The notes below the pieces were generated by a model that had not been told where the DNA came from, did not search any database, and was given only the letters and a program-made list of their open reading frames with translations. A DNA stretch of 64,000 nucleotides, from contig JAFDVS010000027.1 in the NCBI GenBank assembly GCA_018268935.1, positions 1-64,000 of the forward strand, read 5' to 3'. Made by a program: the position numbers and the translations under genes. Shown piece after piece: positions 35,200 through 42,841 of this stretch (positions within the stretch are counted from its first letter, which is position 1; each line of letters starts with the position of its first letter). The stretch comes from Acidobacteriota bacterium (GTDB lineage: Bacteria > Acidobacteriota > Terriglobia > Bryobacterales > Bryobacteraceae).

Positions 35200-36210
35200 A
35201 TGGCCCACAGAACCGAAATCGAACAACAGAAACTTGACTATGAGTTCTTGCCCGGCACAGTCGGGATCGACTGGCTTGGAGTATTCATCCCGGCAACCGA
35301 AACCTTCACGGCAGCGTTTCGGCACGGTCGCGATCCGCAAAGCTGGACACCCCGCATCAAATCAGCAAAAACCTTCCACGTTCTTGATGGGGTATCGTTC
35401 GCGCTGGTCACACCACCATTGGAGTACGGTTCCCGACGAAAGCATCGACTGGAATTTCATCGCGTCGGGTCGTTGAGTGAAGCGAAGATCACGAACACAC
35501 TGGCGAAGGTCGTCGCGGTCGATCCGCTGGAACTGAGAGTTGCCCGGTTCGACGCCACCGCCGACGTTACAAGTGGAATCACGATGGGCCATGTGCGCGG
35601 CGGCTTGCAGGTCCGGCACAAACAGAAAGCCAAGGAATATGTCGGTAGCGTCGTCGCCAATCACCGATTCGAAACCATGTACTTTGGTGAAACGAGTAGC
35701 GACAGCTTCATCCGTGTTTACGACAAGGCACGACAGTTGGAGTCCGCAAAGCGTGTGAGTCCAGTACCGCAATGGGTCCGCATGGAACGCGTTGTCCAAG
35801 GACGGGCGATTCCCGATGCGTTGAAGACCTTGGGCGGGTTCTTCCGGCACGGCGCGAACTTCGAACCATTCCACCAAATCGAATTCGTCGGGATGCCCGA
35901 TGAAGTCGATCCTAGTCTGATTCTGAATTGGCGACCATCAACACCCAACGAAAGGCGGAACGCGCTGTACAGCCTGACGCTGGTACGAATCGTTGGTCGG
36001 ACACGGGCCGGGCGGATTCTCCGCGAAGAAGGGCGGAACAAGAAGGATGCTCTTGCCTTGCTGGATCGCGCCGTGCGGGATTTGGCGATCCCGGTTCCGA
36101 CAGCGCCAGAACTGAACCAACTCTACCAAGCCGCCTTCCGCCACCAAATGGCCGGGCATGATAATAACGGCGCAAGTCGCAGCAAATTGCCGCATCCCCA
36201 AGCGGCCTGA
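35200..36210 (+). CDS. Rolling-circle-type replication initiator (Rep_trans-like)
   Basis: A 336-residue protein. GIDWLGVFIP near the N-terminus, LELRVARFDATADV in the middle and TMYFGETSSDSFIRVYDKARQLE followed by WVRMERVVQG are the hallmarks of Rep_trans (phage/plasmid replication initiation factors). These relax DNA at an origin through a Tyr; the likely candidate is in FIRVYDK. The start is an ATG with a GGAAAGG site; the open frame upstream reads through a hairpin. Such proteins let integrated elements replicate as circles after excision, or be mobilised. It shares its upstream gap with the excisionase-like gene. Confidence 0.78.
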   Translation: MAHRTEIEQQKLDYEFLPGTVGIDWLGVFIPATETFTAAFRHGRDPQSWTPRIKSAKTFHVLDGVSFALVTPPLEYGSRRKHRLEFHRVGSLSEAKITNTLAKVVAVDPLELRVARFDATADVTSGITMGHVRGGLQVRHKQKAKEYVGSVVANHRFETMYFGETSSDSFIRVYDKARQLESAKRVSPVPQWVRMERVVQGRAIPDALKTLGGFFRHGANFEPFHQIEFVGMPDEVDPSLILNWRPSTPNERRNALYSLTLVRIVGRTRAGRILREEGRNKKDALALLDRAVRDLAIPVPTAPELNQLYQAAFRHQMAGHDNNGASRSKLPHPQAA

Positions 36211-36224
36211 AGTGAGCGCGACCC

Positions 36225-36620
36225 TTAATGGCGTTCCTTGTTGGCTGTCGAAATCCATTCGAAGGCGCGGAGCAACGGGAAGACGGATTGGTCAAGGTTG
36301 TCCATCACGACATCTATGTCACCCGTTCGTTCGATGATGAGTTTGTCGAAGTCAGGTGTCCCCTTCAGGCGCAACTTTTCTTCCATCTCCTTCGCCATCC
36401 AATGAACGCGAAGGACATCCGCATACGCGATGCGGCATTCCCAATTCCCAACATCATGGGAAGCGAAGCCTTCTTTGTCAAACGTCCAATACTTCCCGGT
36501 CCGCGTGCTGATCGAAACGGATGCGGGAACTACGGGATGCCCGCCACTCCACAAATCGGGAACAGGTCGAAACTTCAGGTAGCCGCGCCGATCCCATTTT
36601 CTGAGTTGGGTGGCGATCAT
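36225..36620 (-). CDS. Hypothetical cargo protein of the element
   Basis: A 131-residue protein of unrecognised family. It has a plausible globular pattern, with WDRRGYLKFRPVP, SISTRTGKYWTFDKEGF, VLRVHWMAKEMEEKLRLKG and a final DNLDQSVFPLLRAFEW helix. The ATG used gives MIATQLRKW; a GTG five codons upstream is in frame. It is divergent from the next gene with 56 bases between, and its 3' end meets the Rep gene with a 14-base gap. A competing plus-strand frame over the same bases has less protein-like composition. Confidence 0.5.
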   Translation of the reverse strand: MIATQLRKWDRRGYLKFRPVPDLWSGGHPVVPASVSISTRTGKYWTFDKEGFASHDVGNWECRIAYADVLRVHWMAKEMEEKLRLKGTPDFDKLIIERTGDIDVVMDNLDQSVFPLLRAFEWISTANKERH

Positions 36621-36676
36621 CTCAAGCGGCGTCACAGCACGATTGTGCCACGACGCGGCGCTAGAATTGGGGAAGC

Positions 36677-37069
36677 ATGGACATTGTGGGAGACAACTTC
36701 GTGGTGGTGCGCGGGCCTGATCCCGTGTCTCTGTTGCGAACCGAATTCTCCGAATTCTTTGCAGGTGTTGGTTTCCATATCGATGACGATGAACCGTACT
36801 TGGCATATGAGACGTTCGCGAACCACCTACACCAGCGCCGGACAGATCAGGCTTTATGGGCGCGTGCCGTTGCGTTCTTCAATGGCATCGCGCTTAACCA
36901 CCCGCTACTTCATGAATTGTTGAGCGTTGCTGTGTTTGAGCCGCTGTTCGAAGACAACGATGTAGTTATGTTTTTGAAAGCCAACTTGAATCCGACCGCC
37001 CGAATGCTTGTCGAAGAGATTGAGCGGCATCGTCAACGGCATCGTGGAGTGTCGAATGTATCCGATTGA
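36677..37069 (+). CDS. Hypothetical small acidic cargo protein
   Basis: A 130-residue, predominantly helical acidic protein: FSEFFAGVGFHIDDDEPYLAY, LWARAVAFFNGIALNHPLLHEL, then a long helix before ARMLVEEIERHR. It resembles small bacterial immunity-like or DUF7674-type proteins in style, but I cannot assign it. It overlaps the next gene by 14 bases, so the two form one transcript. Confidence 0.55.
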   Translation: MDIVGDNFVVVRGPDPVSLLRTEFSEFFAGVGFHIDDDEPYLAYETFANHLHQRRTDQALWARAVAFFNGIALNHPLLHELLSVAVFEPLFEDNDVVMFLKANLNPTARMLVEEIERHRQRHRGVSNVSD

Positions 37070-37544
37070 CGAAAAGGACCGGCTGGTGGAGCTACAGAAC
37101 GTGCCGAAGCCGGAACCGGGTGCACCGTGCCCGATGCTGTTAGCCGAAGAGAATCGGCTGGTGGTGTCATATTGGTTGCCGGAAGTTCCGCCATACGATA
37201 CTGGCCCGACGGCACCGTTCGCATTCGTGCGATTCCACGGGCCATACTTTCACTTGTTCGGATCACCTAACGATGAAGCGCTGGACAGCCATCCGTTAGC
37301 GAAGTGTGGGCTTGCACCGTACAGCGTCTACGAAGTGAAATCGTCGTCGCTGATTCGGCGGTTGGAAGCCATGAACGCGGTACACCCATACCACCGGCCC
37401 GCCGTGTTCGACTCCTTCCATCACTATGTCTTCACGTTCCACGACTCCACGTTCGAATGTGTGGCGCACGGGCTTGAATCATTCGTGGAGCATATTCATT
37501 CTGACCAACAGCTTCAACGGATGTCAGTATTGCTGACGGGCTGA
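37056..37544 (+). CDS. Conserved hypothetical cargo protein
   Basis: A 162-residue protein; I start at the ATG giving MYPIDEKDRLVEL inside the previous gene's end. Distinct segments are FVRFHGPYFHLFGSPNDEAL, HPLAKCGLAPYSVYEV, LEAMNAVHPYHRP and HHYVFTFHDSTFECVAHG. I believe close relatives are widespread as unnamed proteins in soil bacteria and Planctomycetes. The His/Asp-rich conserved positions suggest a binding site, but no function is known. A hairpin follows 8 bases after the stop. Confidence 0.65.
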   Translation: MYPIDEKDRLVELQNVPKPEPGAPCPMLLAEENRLVVSYWLPEVPPYDTGPTAPFAFVRFHGPYFHLFGSPNDEALDSHPLAKCGLAPYSVYEVKSSSLIRRLEAMNAVHPYHRPAVFDSFHHYVFTFHDSTFECVAHGLESFVEHIHSDQQLQRMSVLLTG

Positions 37545-37551
37545 CCCATCG

Positions 37552-37573
37552 AACGGTCCGGAAACCGACCGTT
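37552..37573 (+). terminator. Possible terminator hairpin
   Basis: AACGGTC (37552-37558) pairs with GACCGTT (37567-37573) around an 8-base loop, directly after the stop of the cargo gene. Only three T follow, so if it ends transcription it is a weak intrinsic terminator. Confidence 0.35.
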
Positions 37574-37661
37574 TCCCGAACGGCAATTCTGAGCCGCGAA
37601 GCCAGCCGATTTTGCAACAGTTCCCGGCGGTTACCGGCGGATGCCTTTTCCGAACACCGGC

Positions 37662-38255
37662 CTAAGCCGCTGATTCGGTCATTCGGCGGTAAGCGTCAGT
37701 AACGGTGGACAGCGGCACGCCTAGTTTCTCCGCAATCCCGCGCCACGATACGCCTTGTTCGCGGAGTTTGATGATCTGATCGCGTCGGAACACACGCATC
37801 GGACGGCCCACAACTTTGCCTTTCGCTTTCGCCGCCCGAACCCCAAGTAGGGTTCGCTCCTTGATGATGTCCTTTTCAAATTCAGCGACCGCCGCCAGTA
37901 TTTGCAGAAGCAACCGGCTGGCCGGATTCGATTGATCCGTGTCCAGCGATTGAGACGTTGCGATGAATCGGACGCCATGCGCCGCCAGTGCCCCGATTTG
38001 TTGGTTCAAGTGGAGAACCGAGCGCCCAAATCTATCTATCTTCCACACCACGACGCAATCGAACTTGCGACGGGCGGCATCGGCCATCAGCCGATCAAGC
38101 GCCGGGCGCGATGCCTTGCCACCGCTGAAGCCGTGATCGACGTACTCTTTGGCATTCGTCCATCCCCGGTGCGCCACGTAGTCGCGGAGTTCGGCAAGTT
38201 GGTGTTCGCAATTTTGATCGGTGGTGCTCACGCGGCAATAAATCGCTGTTCTCAC
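37662..38255 (-). CDS. Serine recombinase (resolvase/invertase family)
   Basis: A 197-residue small serine recombinase. The nucleophile is Ser10 in YCRVST; other family marks are DHGFSGGKASRPALDRL, VVWKIDRFGRS and the C-terminal helix-turn-helix SWRGIAEKLGVPLSTVTDAYR. It can resolve dimers or invert a segment. An element with both a tyrosine integrase and a serine resolvase plus a Rep protein resembles an integrated plasmid. Confidence 0.93.
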   Translation of the reverse strand: MRTAIYCRVSTTDQNCEHQLAELRDYVAHRGWTNAKEYVDHGFSGGKASRPALDRLMADAARRKFDCVVVWKIDRFGRSVLHLNQQIGALAAHGVRFIATSQSLDTDQSNPASRLLLQILAAVAEFEKDIIKERTLLGVRAAKAKGKVVGRPMRVFRRDQIIKLREQGVSWRGIAEKLGVPLSTVTDAYRRMTESAA

Positions 38256-38343
38256 ATCACTACTGTACGGAAACCATGTTCGGAAAACAATAGAACGAAA
38301 GCCCTAACCGCTCTCACCAGCGGGAAATGCTAGGCTCAGGTCG

Positions 38344-38475
38344 ATGTGCAAGCATTGCGGCCACCTGATCGGCTACCACTGGCCGGAAGATGAAAAGTGC
38401 ACGGTCAAGGATTGCAATTGTCCCGGCTTCGAACCTGTCGAAGAAGAGTTCAAGCCGATTCCGTTACCGAAGTGA
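38344..38475 (+). CDS. Small Cys-rich (zinc-ribbon-like) peptide, 43 residues
   Basis: The short frame encodes MCKHCGHLIGYHW, then a second Cys group (KCTVKDCNCPGF) and an acidic, Pro-ending tail. CxxC followed by CxxxxCxC plus two His suggests a small zinc-binding protein. It lies between the resolvase and the right att copy. Ribosome site weak (AGGTCG). A real gene is plausible but unproven. Confidence 0.5.
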   Translation: MCKHCGHLIGYHWPEDEKCTVKDCNCPGFEPVEEEFKPIPLPK

Positions 38476-38590
38476 CGTTGTGTCCAAATTGTGTCCAGCG
38501 AACCGCGATTGTGCCCGAACTTGCCACCGGTGCCGAATCTGTCGGAACCGGGAATGAACAACTTGAATGTTGTCAATACCCGTCGAAGCC

Positions 38591-38611
38591 CGAATCCCTC
38601 TCTCTCCGCCA
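38591..38611 (+). repeat. att core, right copy
   Basis: An exact 21-base copy of the tRNA-Ser 3' end (T-loop part through CCA). It closes the 5.27-kb element that begins in the tRNA gene. The antitoxin stop codon lies only two bases beyond it. Confidence 0.88.
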
Positions 38612-38612
38612 C

Positions 38613-38903
38613 CTAGCCCTTCCGGTTTTTCTTGCTGGAAAGGTGAGCCCACGCAGCATCATCATCCACGTCAGGCAGATCTTCCATCCCCGTTCGCTCG
38701 CCGGAACCGGCCTTGTCAAACAACTGCCAAAACCTCCGGCTGTTGGAGAGCACCAGAGTCTCGATATCAGTGTCGTCGTCAATAGGGATCAGCAGCGCCC
38801 GTCCCTTGCCGTTCTTGGTGACTACCACCGGGCCGGTCTTTTCCAGGCTTTCAATCACCTCGCTGAAGTTGTTTCTCACTTCCCGCAAGCTCTCGATCTT
38901 CAT
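38613..38903 (-). CDS. Phd/YefM-family antitoxin
   Basis: A 96-residue antitoxin. The N-terminal DNA-binding part is typical: SLREVRNNFSEVIE, EKTGPVVVTKNGKGRALLIP. The acidic C-terminus (EDLPDVDDDAAWAHL) would bind and neutralise the toxin. The gene follows the toxin gene and overlaps it by ATGA, the reverse of the usual antitoxin-first order. It starts and ends between two att-like copies. Confidence 0.92.
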   Translation of the reverse strand: MKIESLREVRNNFSEVIESLEKTGPVVVTKNGKGRALLIPIDDDTDIETLVLSNSRRFWQLFDKAGSGERTGMEDLPDVDDDAAWAHLSSKKNRKG

Positions 38904-39217
38904 AGCTCGAACTCCTCACCGTTGATGATTAATTTGTTGCCTCGCTTCTGGCCGATCAACTGCACAACGGCCGTCTGAGGGTTCTCCCGGACGGCGTAGA
39001 ATACCCGCCAATCCTGCAGTCGAAGTTCCCGTTCCGCATGAACCGATGGCCGCCTTAAGGGAAACTTGTTGCGAGTAACTTCAGTCGGATCGTTGTTGCA
39101 CAAATGCGTTTTGATGCTGCCTAACACGAACCGACGCTCCGTCTTGTCCATATCGGCCAAGGCTTCCAGCGCTGCCCCTGAGAACTCGACCTTCCAGCCC
39201 AAATCCGAGCGTAGCAC
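38900..39217 (-). CDS. RelE/ParE-family toxin
   Basis: About 105 residues from a GTG start (VLRSDLGWKVEFSG). The RelE/ParE fold is visible: ALEALADMDKTERRFVLGSI, RNKFPLRRPSVHAERELRLQDWRVFYAV, then VVQLIGQKRGNKLIING. Family members cut ribosome-bound mRNA or poison gyrase. The frame stays open another 33 codons upstream to an ATG, but that part belongs to a separate Cys/His-rich repeat. Toxin comes first and antitoxin second. Confidence 0.87.
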   Translation of the reverse strand: MLRSDLGWKVEFSGAALEALADMDKTERRFVLGSIKTHLCNNDPTEVTRNKFPLRRPSVHAERELRLQDWRVFYAVRENPQTAVVQLIGQKRGNKLIINGEEFEL

Positions 39218-39234
39218 AATCGGACTACGACATG

Positions 39235-39316
39235 GAATGGCGCGATAGGCAAAGGTGCCGTGGGAACAATGGGATTCATGGCAACCATTGCATTGTGGGA
39301 GCTGCAACTTACACAT
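39235..39316 (-). repeat. Cys/His-coding repeat, copy 1
   Basis: Read on the minus strand this begins MCKLQLPQCNGCHESHCSHG and resembles a second stretch at about 39950-40032 (MCKLPTPHCHGCQQRH). The two share the first 13 bases exactly and then diverge. Either a small zinc-peptide gene or a dispersed repeat; both copies lie at the upstream end of an antitoxin or toxin gene. Confidence 0.45.
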
Positions 39317-39337
39317 TCCACAAGAGCCTCAAGCATC

Positions 39338-39353
39338 CGAATCCCTCTCTCTC
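39338..39353 (+). repeat. Third, partial att-like copy
   Basis: Sixteen bases identical to the first part of the att core (17 shared with the right copy). With the copy at 38591-38611 it brackets the intact toxin-antitoxin pair. Confidence 0.65.
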
Positions 39354-39366
39354 ATGTTCGCGGCTC

Positions 39367-39594
39367 TCACCGGTAGACATCAGAGCGGTGGCGTACTCGA
39401 ATGATCGTAAGCTCATCTGGCGAAATGGTGAAGATCACCCGGTAGTCTGCAACTTGCAACCGAAAGTAGCCCTGCCAACGCCCGCGAGGGCCTTAACGTC
39501 CCCAGTTCCCAAATCCCCATATTCGGTCAGAGCGTGAAGGATTCGCACGGCGGTTTCTCGGTCAATCGCACGCAACTCCGCTCGTGAACTTCAT
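39367..39594 (-). pseudogene. RelE-type toxin remnant with frameshifts
   Basis: The ATG overlaps the preceding antitoxin remnant (ATGA), but that frame ends after ten codons. RelE-like sequence resumes in another frame as ELRAIDRETAVRILHALTEYG...VKALAG, and after one more lost base in a third frame as WQGYFRLQVADYRVIFTISP...RVRHRSDVYR. At least two frame breaks make it non-functional unless the sequence is wrong. Confidence 0.75.
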
Positions 39595-39830
39595 CGCAGC
39601 CCGAATTCCCGCAGGATCTCCTCGTGCGGAATTCGCCGATCCCCTTGTTTGCGCTCCCGTGCCTGCGCGATCGCTCTCGCGTCCGCCTCCGTAACCGGCT
39701 CACCATCCAGAGCGGCAGAGAGAGTCGCCCGGTACGCCGGACTCGTCGCCAAGTACTCAAGAAAACGCTTTGCGGCGGCCAATTCCTCTTCCGGAATCCG
39801 GTTTACCAGATCATGGAGTGCGTTCGCGGA
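39591..39830 (-). pseudogene. Antitoxin remnant lacking a start codon
   Basis: The open stretch reads NALHDLVNRIPEEELAAAKRF and continues to HEEILREFGLR, a pattern seen in small antitoxins paired with RelE-type toxins. A stop codon lies just upstream and no ATG or GTG is in frame before the conserved part; only a TTG inside it. It ends in an ATGA overlap with the toxin remnant, so this was once a normal antitoxin-toxin operon. Confidence 0.6.
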
Positions 39831-39949
39831 TCATTACTGGGTCTGCTCCTCAGCGTACCGCATTGCGCTCTTTCAAAATCTGCGGGAACCCCGTCTGATT
39901 CACAGCCAAGTTGGCCGGAAAGCGCGAGGGTTCTTCGGACATGACGAAG

Positions 39950-40032
39950 GCCAGCGTGCAATAGAGTGCAATGGGCCGCGGGAATCGTGGCGTTGTTGGC
40001 ATCCGTGGCAATGTGGAGTCGGCAACTTACAC
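39950..40032 (-). repeat. Cys/His-coding repeat, copy 2
   Basis: Minus-strand reading MCKLPTPHCHGCQQRHDSRG, related to the repeat at 39235-39316. Here it lies directly downstream of the degraded antitoxin copy and is read in frame with it. Beyond this repeat the stretch 39835-39950 holds nothing I can support. Confidence 0.4.
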
Positions 40033-40038
40033 ATCAGC

Positions 40039-40223
40039 CTTCTCAAATAACTGCCAAAAACCGCCGGCTGTTGGGAGAGCATCAGAGTCTCGATATCTGT
40101 GTCCTCGTAAACAGGGATCAGCAGCGCCCGTCCCTTGCCGTTCTTGGTGACGAGCACCGGTCCAGTCTTCTCGAGGCCTTCAATTACCTCGCTGAAGTTG
40201 TTTCGCACTTTCTGCAGGACCAC
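40039..40223 (-). pseudogene. Truncated Phd antitoxin copy
   Basis: VRNNFSEVIEGLEKTGPVLV and VTKNGKGRALLIPVYEDTDIETL closely match the intact antitoxin at 38613-38903, but the first eight residues are lost and extra bases shift the frame after the ETLMLS region, removing the toxin-binding tail. It is a decayed duplicate. Confidence 0.8.
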
Positions 40224-40254
40224 GGCTGGAATTCACGGCATCTCGTTACCTGCC

Positions 40255-40440
40255 ATGACCAGCAAGGTCACACTCGACAAAGCCGGTCGCGTCGTAATCC
40301 CCAAAGCGCTTCGCAATGAGTGGCGCCTCTCTCCCTGCGATGCTCTTCAACGAACAATCGGGGATCACATTCCATTGCGTCCGGTTCGCACCCTGATCAT
40401 GAGGGCTGAGTTGTACTGCCACAGTCGCGGGCTATCATTG
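40255..40440 (+). pseudogene. AbrB/MazE-like antitoxin fragment
   Basis: MTSKVTLDKAGRVVIPKALR with NEWRLSPCDAL and IPLRPVR is the swapped-hairpin AbrB DNA-binding domain of MazE/VapB-type antitoxins. After RPVR the reading frame loses family character and runs into the next gene, so the C-terminal toxin-binding part is missing. No partner toxin is present. Confidence 0.6.
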
Positions 40441-40444
40441 GAGG

Positions 40445-42790
40445 ATGTCCCGATCCACCCGGCTCAAGCTATTGGCCCTACTCCTGGTGCTGGTAGCTAT
40501 GGTGGAATTGCGCCTCACGTGGTCGACCATCGTATTCGCCTCCTGGCCCGAATCAGTCCACTTCCGCTTACCGATTTCCGATTCGCTGGTGGTAGGGCCG
40601 GCCGAGTTTGGCGGCCTGCGCAAAGGTGATCGGGTGGTGGAGGTCGATGGCATCGCAGTCGCCACCCGCTGGCAGGTGCACCAACAGGTGATCCGCCGGC
40701 CGATGGGCGCTCCAGTACGCGTTACCGTCGAACGCGGCGGAATCCGTAAAGTCGTGGAAGCTCCCTCGCGGTCCTGGCAGTTGGGCCTGCCGGAGCGGCT
40801 ATATACGGTCATGCAGGATGTGGTGACCCCCTGGTTCTGCATTCTTCTCGGCTTCTTCGTCGTGTGGCGGCGGCCGATGGACCGCATGGCCTGGCTCGTG
40901 TTGGTCATCATGATGGGCCAGGCGAATATCCTTGCCTACCTGTTCTTCTCAGACCAATGGCACGCCATCCTATCGGGCGCCCTGCGGCTCACCAATCCGA
41001 TGTGGCAGCGCGCCGGGGAAGTAGCGTGGATCTGGTTCTGCTACGACTTCTGCGCCGGGCGGCGGTTGCTCCCGTGGCTGCGCTGGCCGCTCACGGTTGG
41101 CATCGCCTATCAGGGGCTGCAGTCGGGGTTTGAGGGCTTGGCTGGAGTCCATTTCCCGCTCTGGCTGCCCGCGTTGCAGTCAGCGCGGCTTCCCGTCTGG
41201 CTCTGGGTCGGCATGGCGTGGTTCTCCATGTTGCTGGGTTTTGCCAATCTGATCTACCGGCTATTGGGTGAAACCGCTCCTGACACAAGGCGGCGGCTGC
41301 GCGTGCTGCTCACTGGTATGGTGCTCGGCCGTGGCCCCCTGCTGATTGTGGACATTGTGGGGATGCTGGGCCGCGGCATCACGTCGTTGCCGGTGCCGGT
41401 TTGGGTCGTCGCTTTGAGCATGACGTTTCTCGTACCGCTCACCTTCGCCTACGTGCTGATCGTGGAGCGCGCCATGGACGTCGGCGTGGTGGTGCGCCAA
41501 GGTCTGCAGTATGCATTCGCGCGGCGCGGCGTCGATGCTTTACGCGCCGTGCTGGCGATTCTACCCTTGACGCTCGTAGACAATCGGTGGGCGGCGATCG
41601 GATGGAGCCTCCTCGCCCTGCTCGCTGTGGGCCCGGTAGTAGAGCGGCTGCGCGACTGGATCGACCGGAGGTTCTTTCGTGAAGCGGTGCAGGCAGAGCG
41701 CGTTCTTGCCGACATCGGCCAGCAACTGCGTGCATTGACCGACCCCGCCGAGGTGTTGCGCGCCGTGGCGGAGCGCGTCTCGGCCGCGCTGCATGCCACC
41801 GAGGCCCGCACCTGGCTGGCGCAGGATAGCGCTGCGCCACCGTGGGTGAACACCATGCCAGGCGACGCGATGGTGTTAAAGGTGGCCGGCGCCGCGGGAT
41901 TGCTCGGGGCCGTATATCTGGGCCCGCGGAAAAGCCAGGAGCCCTATTCGCCAGCCGAACAGCAATTGCTGGAATCCGTGGCGCATCAGGCGGCGTTGGC
42001 CATGGAGAATGCCGCACTGGCGCGAACCGTGGCCGACGAGGCAGCGCAACGGGAACGCATTCAGCGGGAGTTGGAGATCGCCAAAGACGTGCAGGCACGT
42101 CTGCTTCCCAAACGCGATGTCGAAATCGGTGGACTGGTGATCTCCGGAGTCTGCCGGCCTGCCCAGTCCATCGGCGGGGACTCCTACGACTACATCGTTC
42201 TTGGAGATTCGAACGTATTGGTGACCGTTGCCGATGTCGCGGGCAAAGGCGTTCCGGCGGCGCTGCTGATGTCGAATTTGCAGGCGGCCTTGCGCGGGTT
42301 GACGTCCGGCGGCGCCTATTCGGGCTTGGCGGAAACACTGGCCCGGTTGAATGAGTTGGTGTTCGATTCCACGCCGTCAAACCGATTCATTACGTTCTTC
42401 GCGGTTGCCTACGAAGGCGGATCGCGGCTGTTGCGGTATGCCTCGGCGGGGCACAATCCGGCGGCATTGCTGCGCGCCGGGTCGGAGCGCGTGGAATGGA
42501 TCCGCACCAAGGGAGTCGCCTTGGGCCTACGGCGGAAAGGCGCATTCGAAGAGGCTTCCCTCCTTCTCGCCCCTGGCGATTGCCTCGTGCTGTACACCGA
42601 TGGAGTGACTGAGGCGGTGAACACAAACGGAGAAGATTTTGGGGAGACTCGGTTGGAGCAGGCGATGGAGCAAGGGCGTGGGCTGGCGGCCGTGACTCTG
42701 CGCGATTCCCTGGTTCAGGCCGTGGATGCCTTTGCCGGTGGAGCCATGCAGCATGACGATATTACGCTGGTCGTGCTGCGGGCGGTGTGA
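40445..42790 (+). CDS. Membrane PDZ-GAF-SpoIIE (PP2C-type) phosphatase
   Basis: A 781-residue signalling protein. A first membrane helix (about 7-25) precedes an extracytoplasmic PDZ-like domain (GPAEFGGLRKGDRVVEVDGI). Several more membrane helices follow (about 120-400), then a GAF-like domain (about 420-525), a short coiled coil (ERIQRELEIAKDVQARLLP) and a SpoIIE phosphatase domain with GGDSYDY, VADVAGKGVPAALLM, SAGHNP, LYTDGVTEA and HDDITLVVL. All metal-binding Asp positions appear present. Such proteins often dephosphorylate anti-sigma antagonists; no partner is adjacent. Confidence 0.92.
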   Translation: MSRSTRLKLLALLLVLVAMVELRLTWSTIVFASWPESVHFRLPISDSLVVGPAEFGGLRKGDRVVEVDGIAVATRWQVHQQVIRRPMGAPVRVTVERGGIRKVVEAPSRSWQLGLPERLYTVMQDVVTPWFCILLGFFVVWRRPMDRMAWLVLVIMMGQANILAYLFFSDQWHAILSGALRLTNPMWQRAGEVAWIWFCYDFCAGRRLLPWLRWPLTVGIAYQGLQSGFEGLAGVHFPLWLPALQSARLPVWLWVGMAWFSMLLGFANLIYRLLGETAPDTRRRLRVLLTGMVLGRGPLLIVDIVGMLGRGITSLPVPVWVVALSMTFLVPLTFAYVLIVERAMDVGVVVRQGLQYAFARRGVDALRAVLAILPLTLVDNRWAAIGWSLLALLAVGPVVERLRDWIDRRFFREAVQAERVLADIGQQLRALTDPAEVLRAVAERVSAALHATEARTWLAQDSAAPPWVNTMPGDAMVLKVAGAAGLLGAVYLGPRKSQEPYSPAEQQLLESVAHQAALAMENAALARTVADEAAQRERIQRELEIAKDVQARLLPKRDVEIGGLVISGVCRPAQSIGGDSYDYIVLGDSNVLVTVADVAGKGVPAALLMSNLQAALRGLTSGGAYSGLAETLARLNELVFDSTPSNRFITFFAVAYEGGSRLLRYASAGHNPAALLRAGSERVEWIRTKGVALGLRRKGAFEEASLLLAPGDCLVLYTDGVTEAVNTNGEDFGETRLEQAMEQGRGLAAVTLRDSLVQAVDAFAGGAMQHDDITLVVLRAV

Positions 42791-42841
42791 CATTCTCTCG
42801 CCCAATGACAAATTCGTCCAGGAAATTTCGCCTGCTTAAGC

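Noticed and set aside
36228..36923. 231-residue plus-strand frame in the element
   Set aside because: It overlaps two better frames (minus 36225-36620 and plus 36677-37069), and its composition after residue 150 is not protein-like.
39850..39942. 30-codon minus-strand frame beginning MSEEPSRFPANL
   Set aside because: No ribosome site or homologue I can recognise, and it lies among decayed genes.
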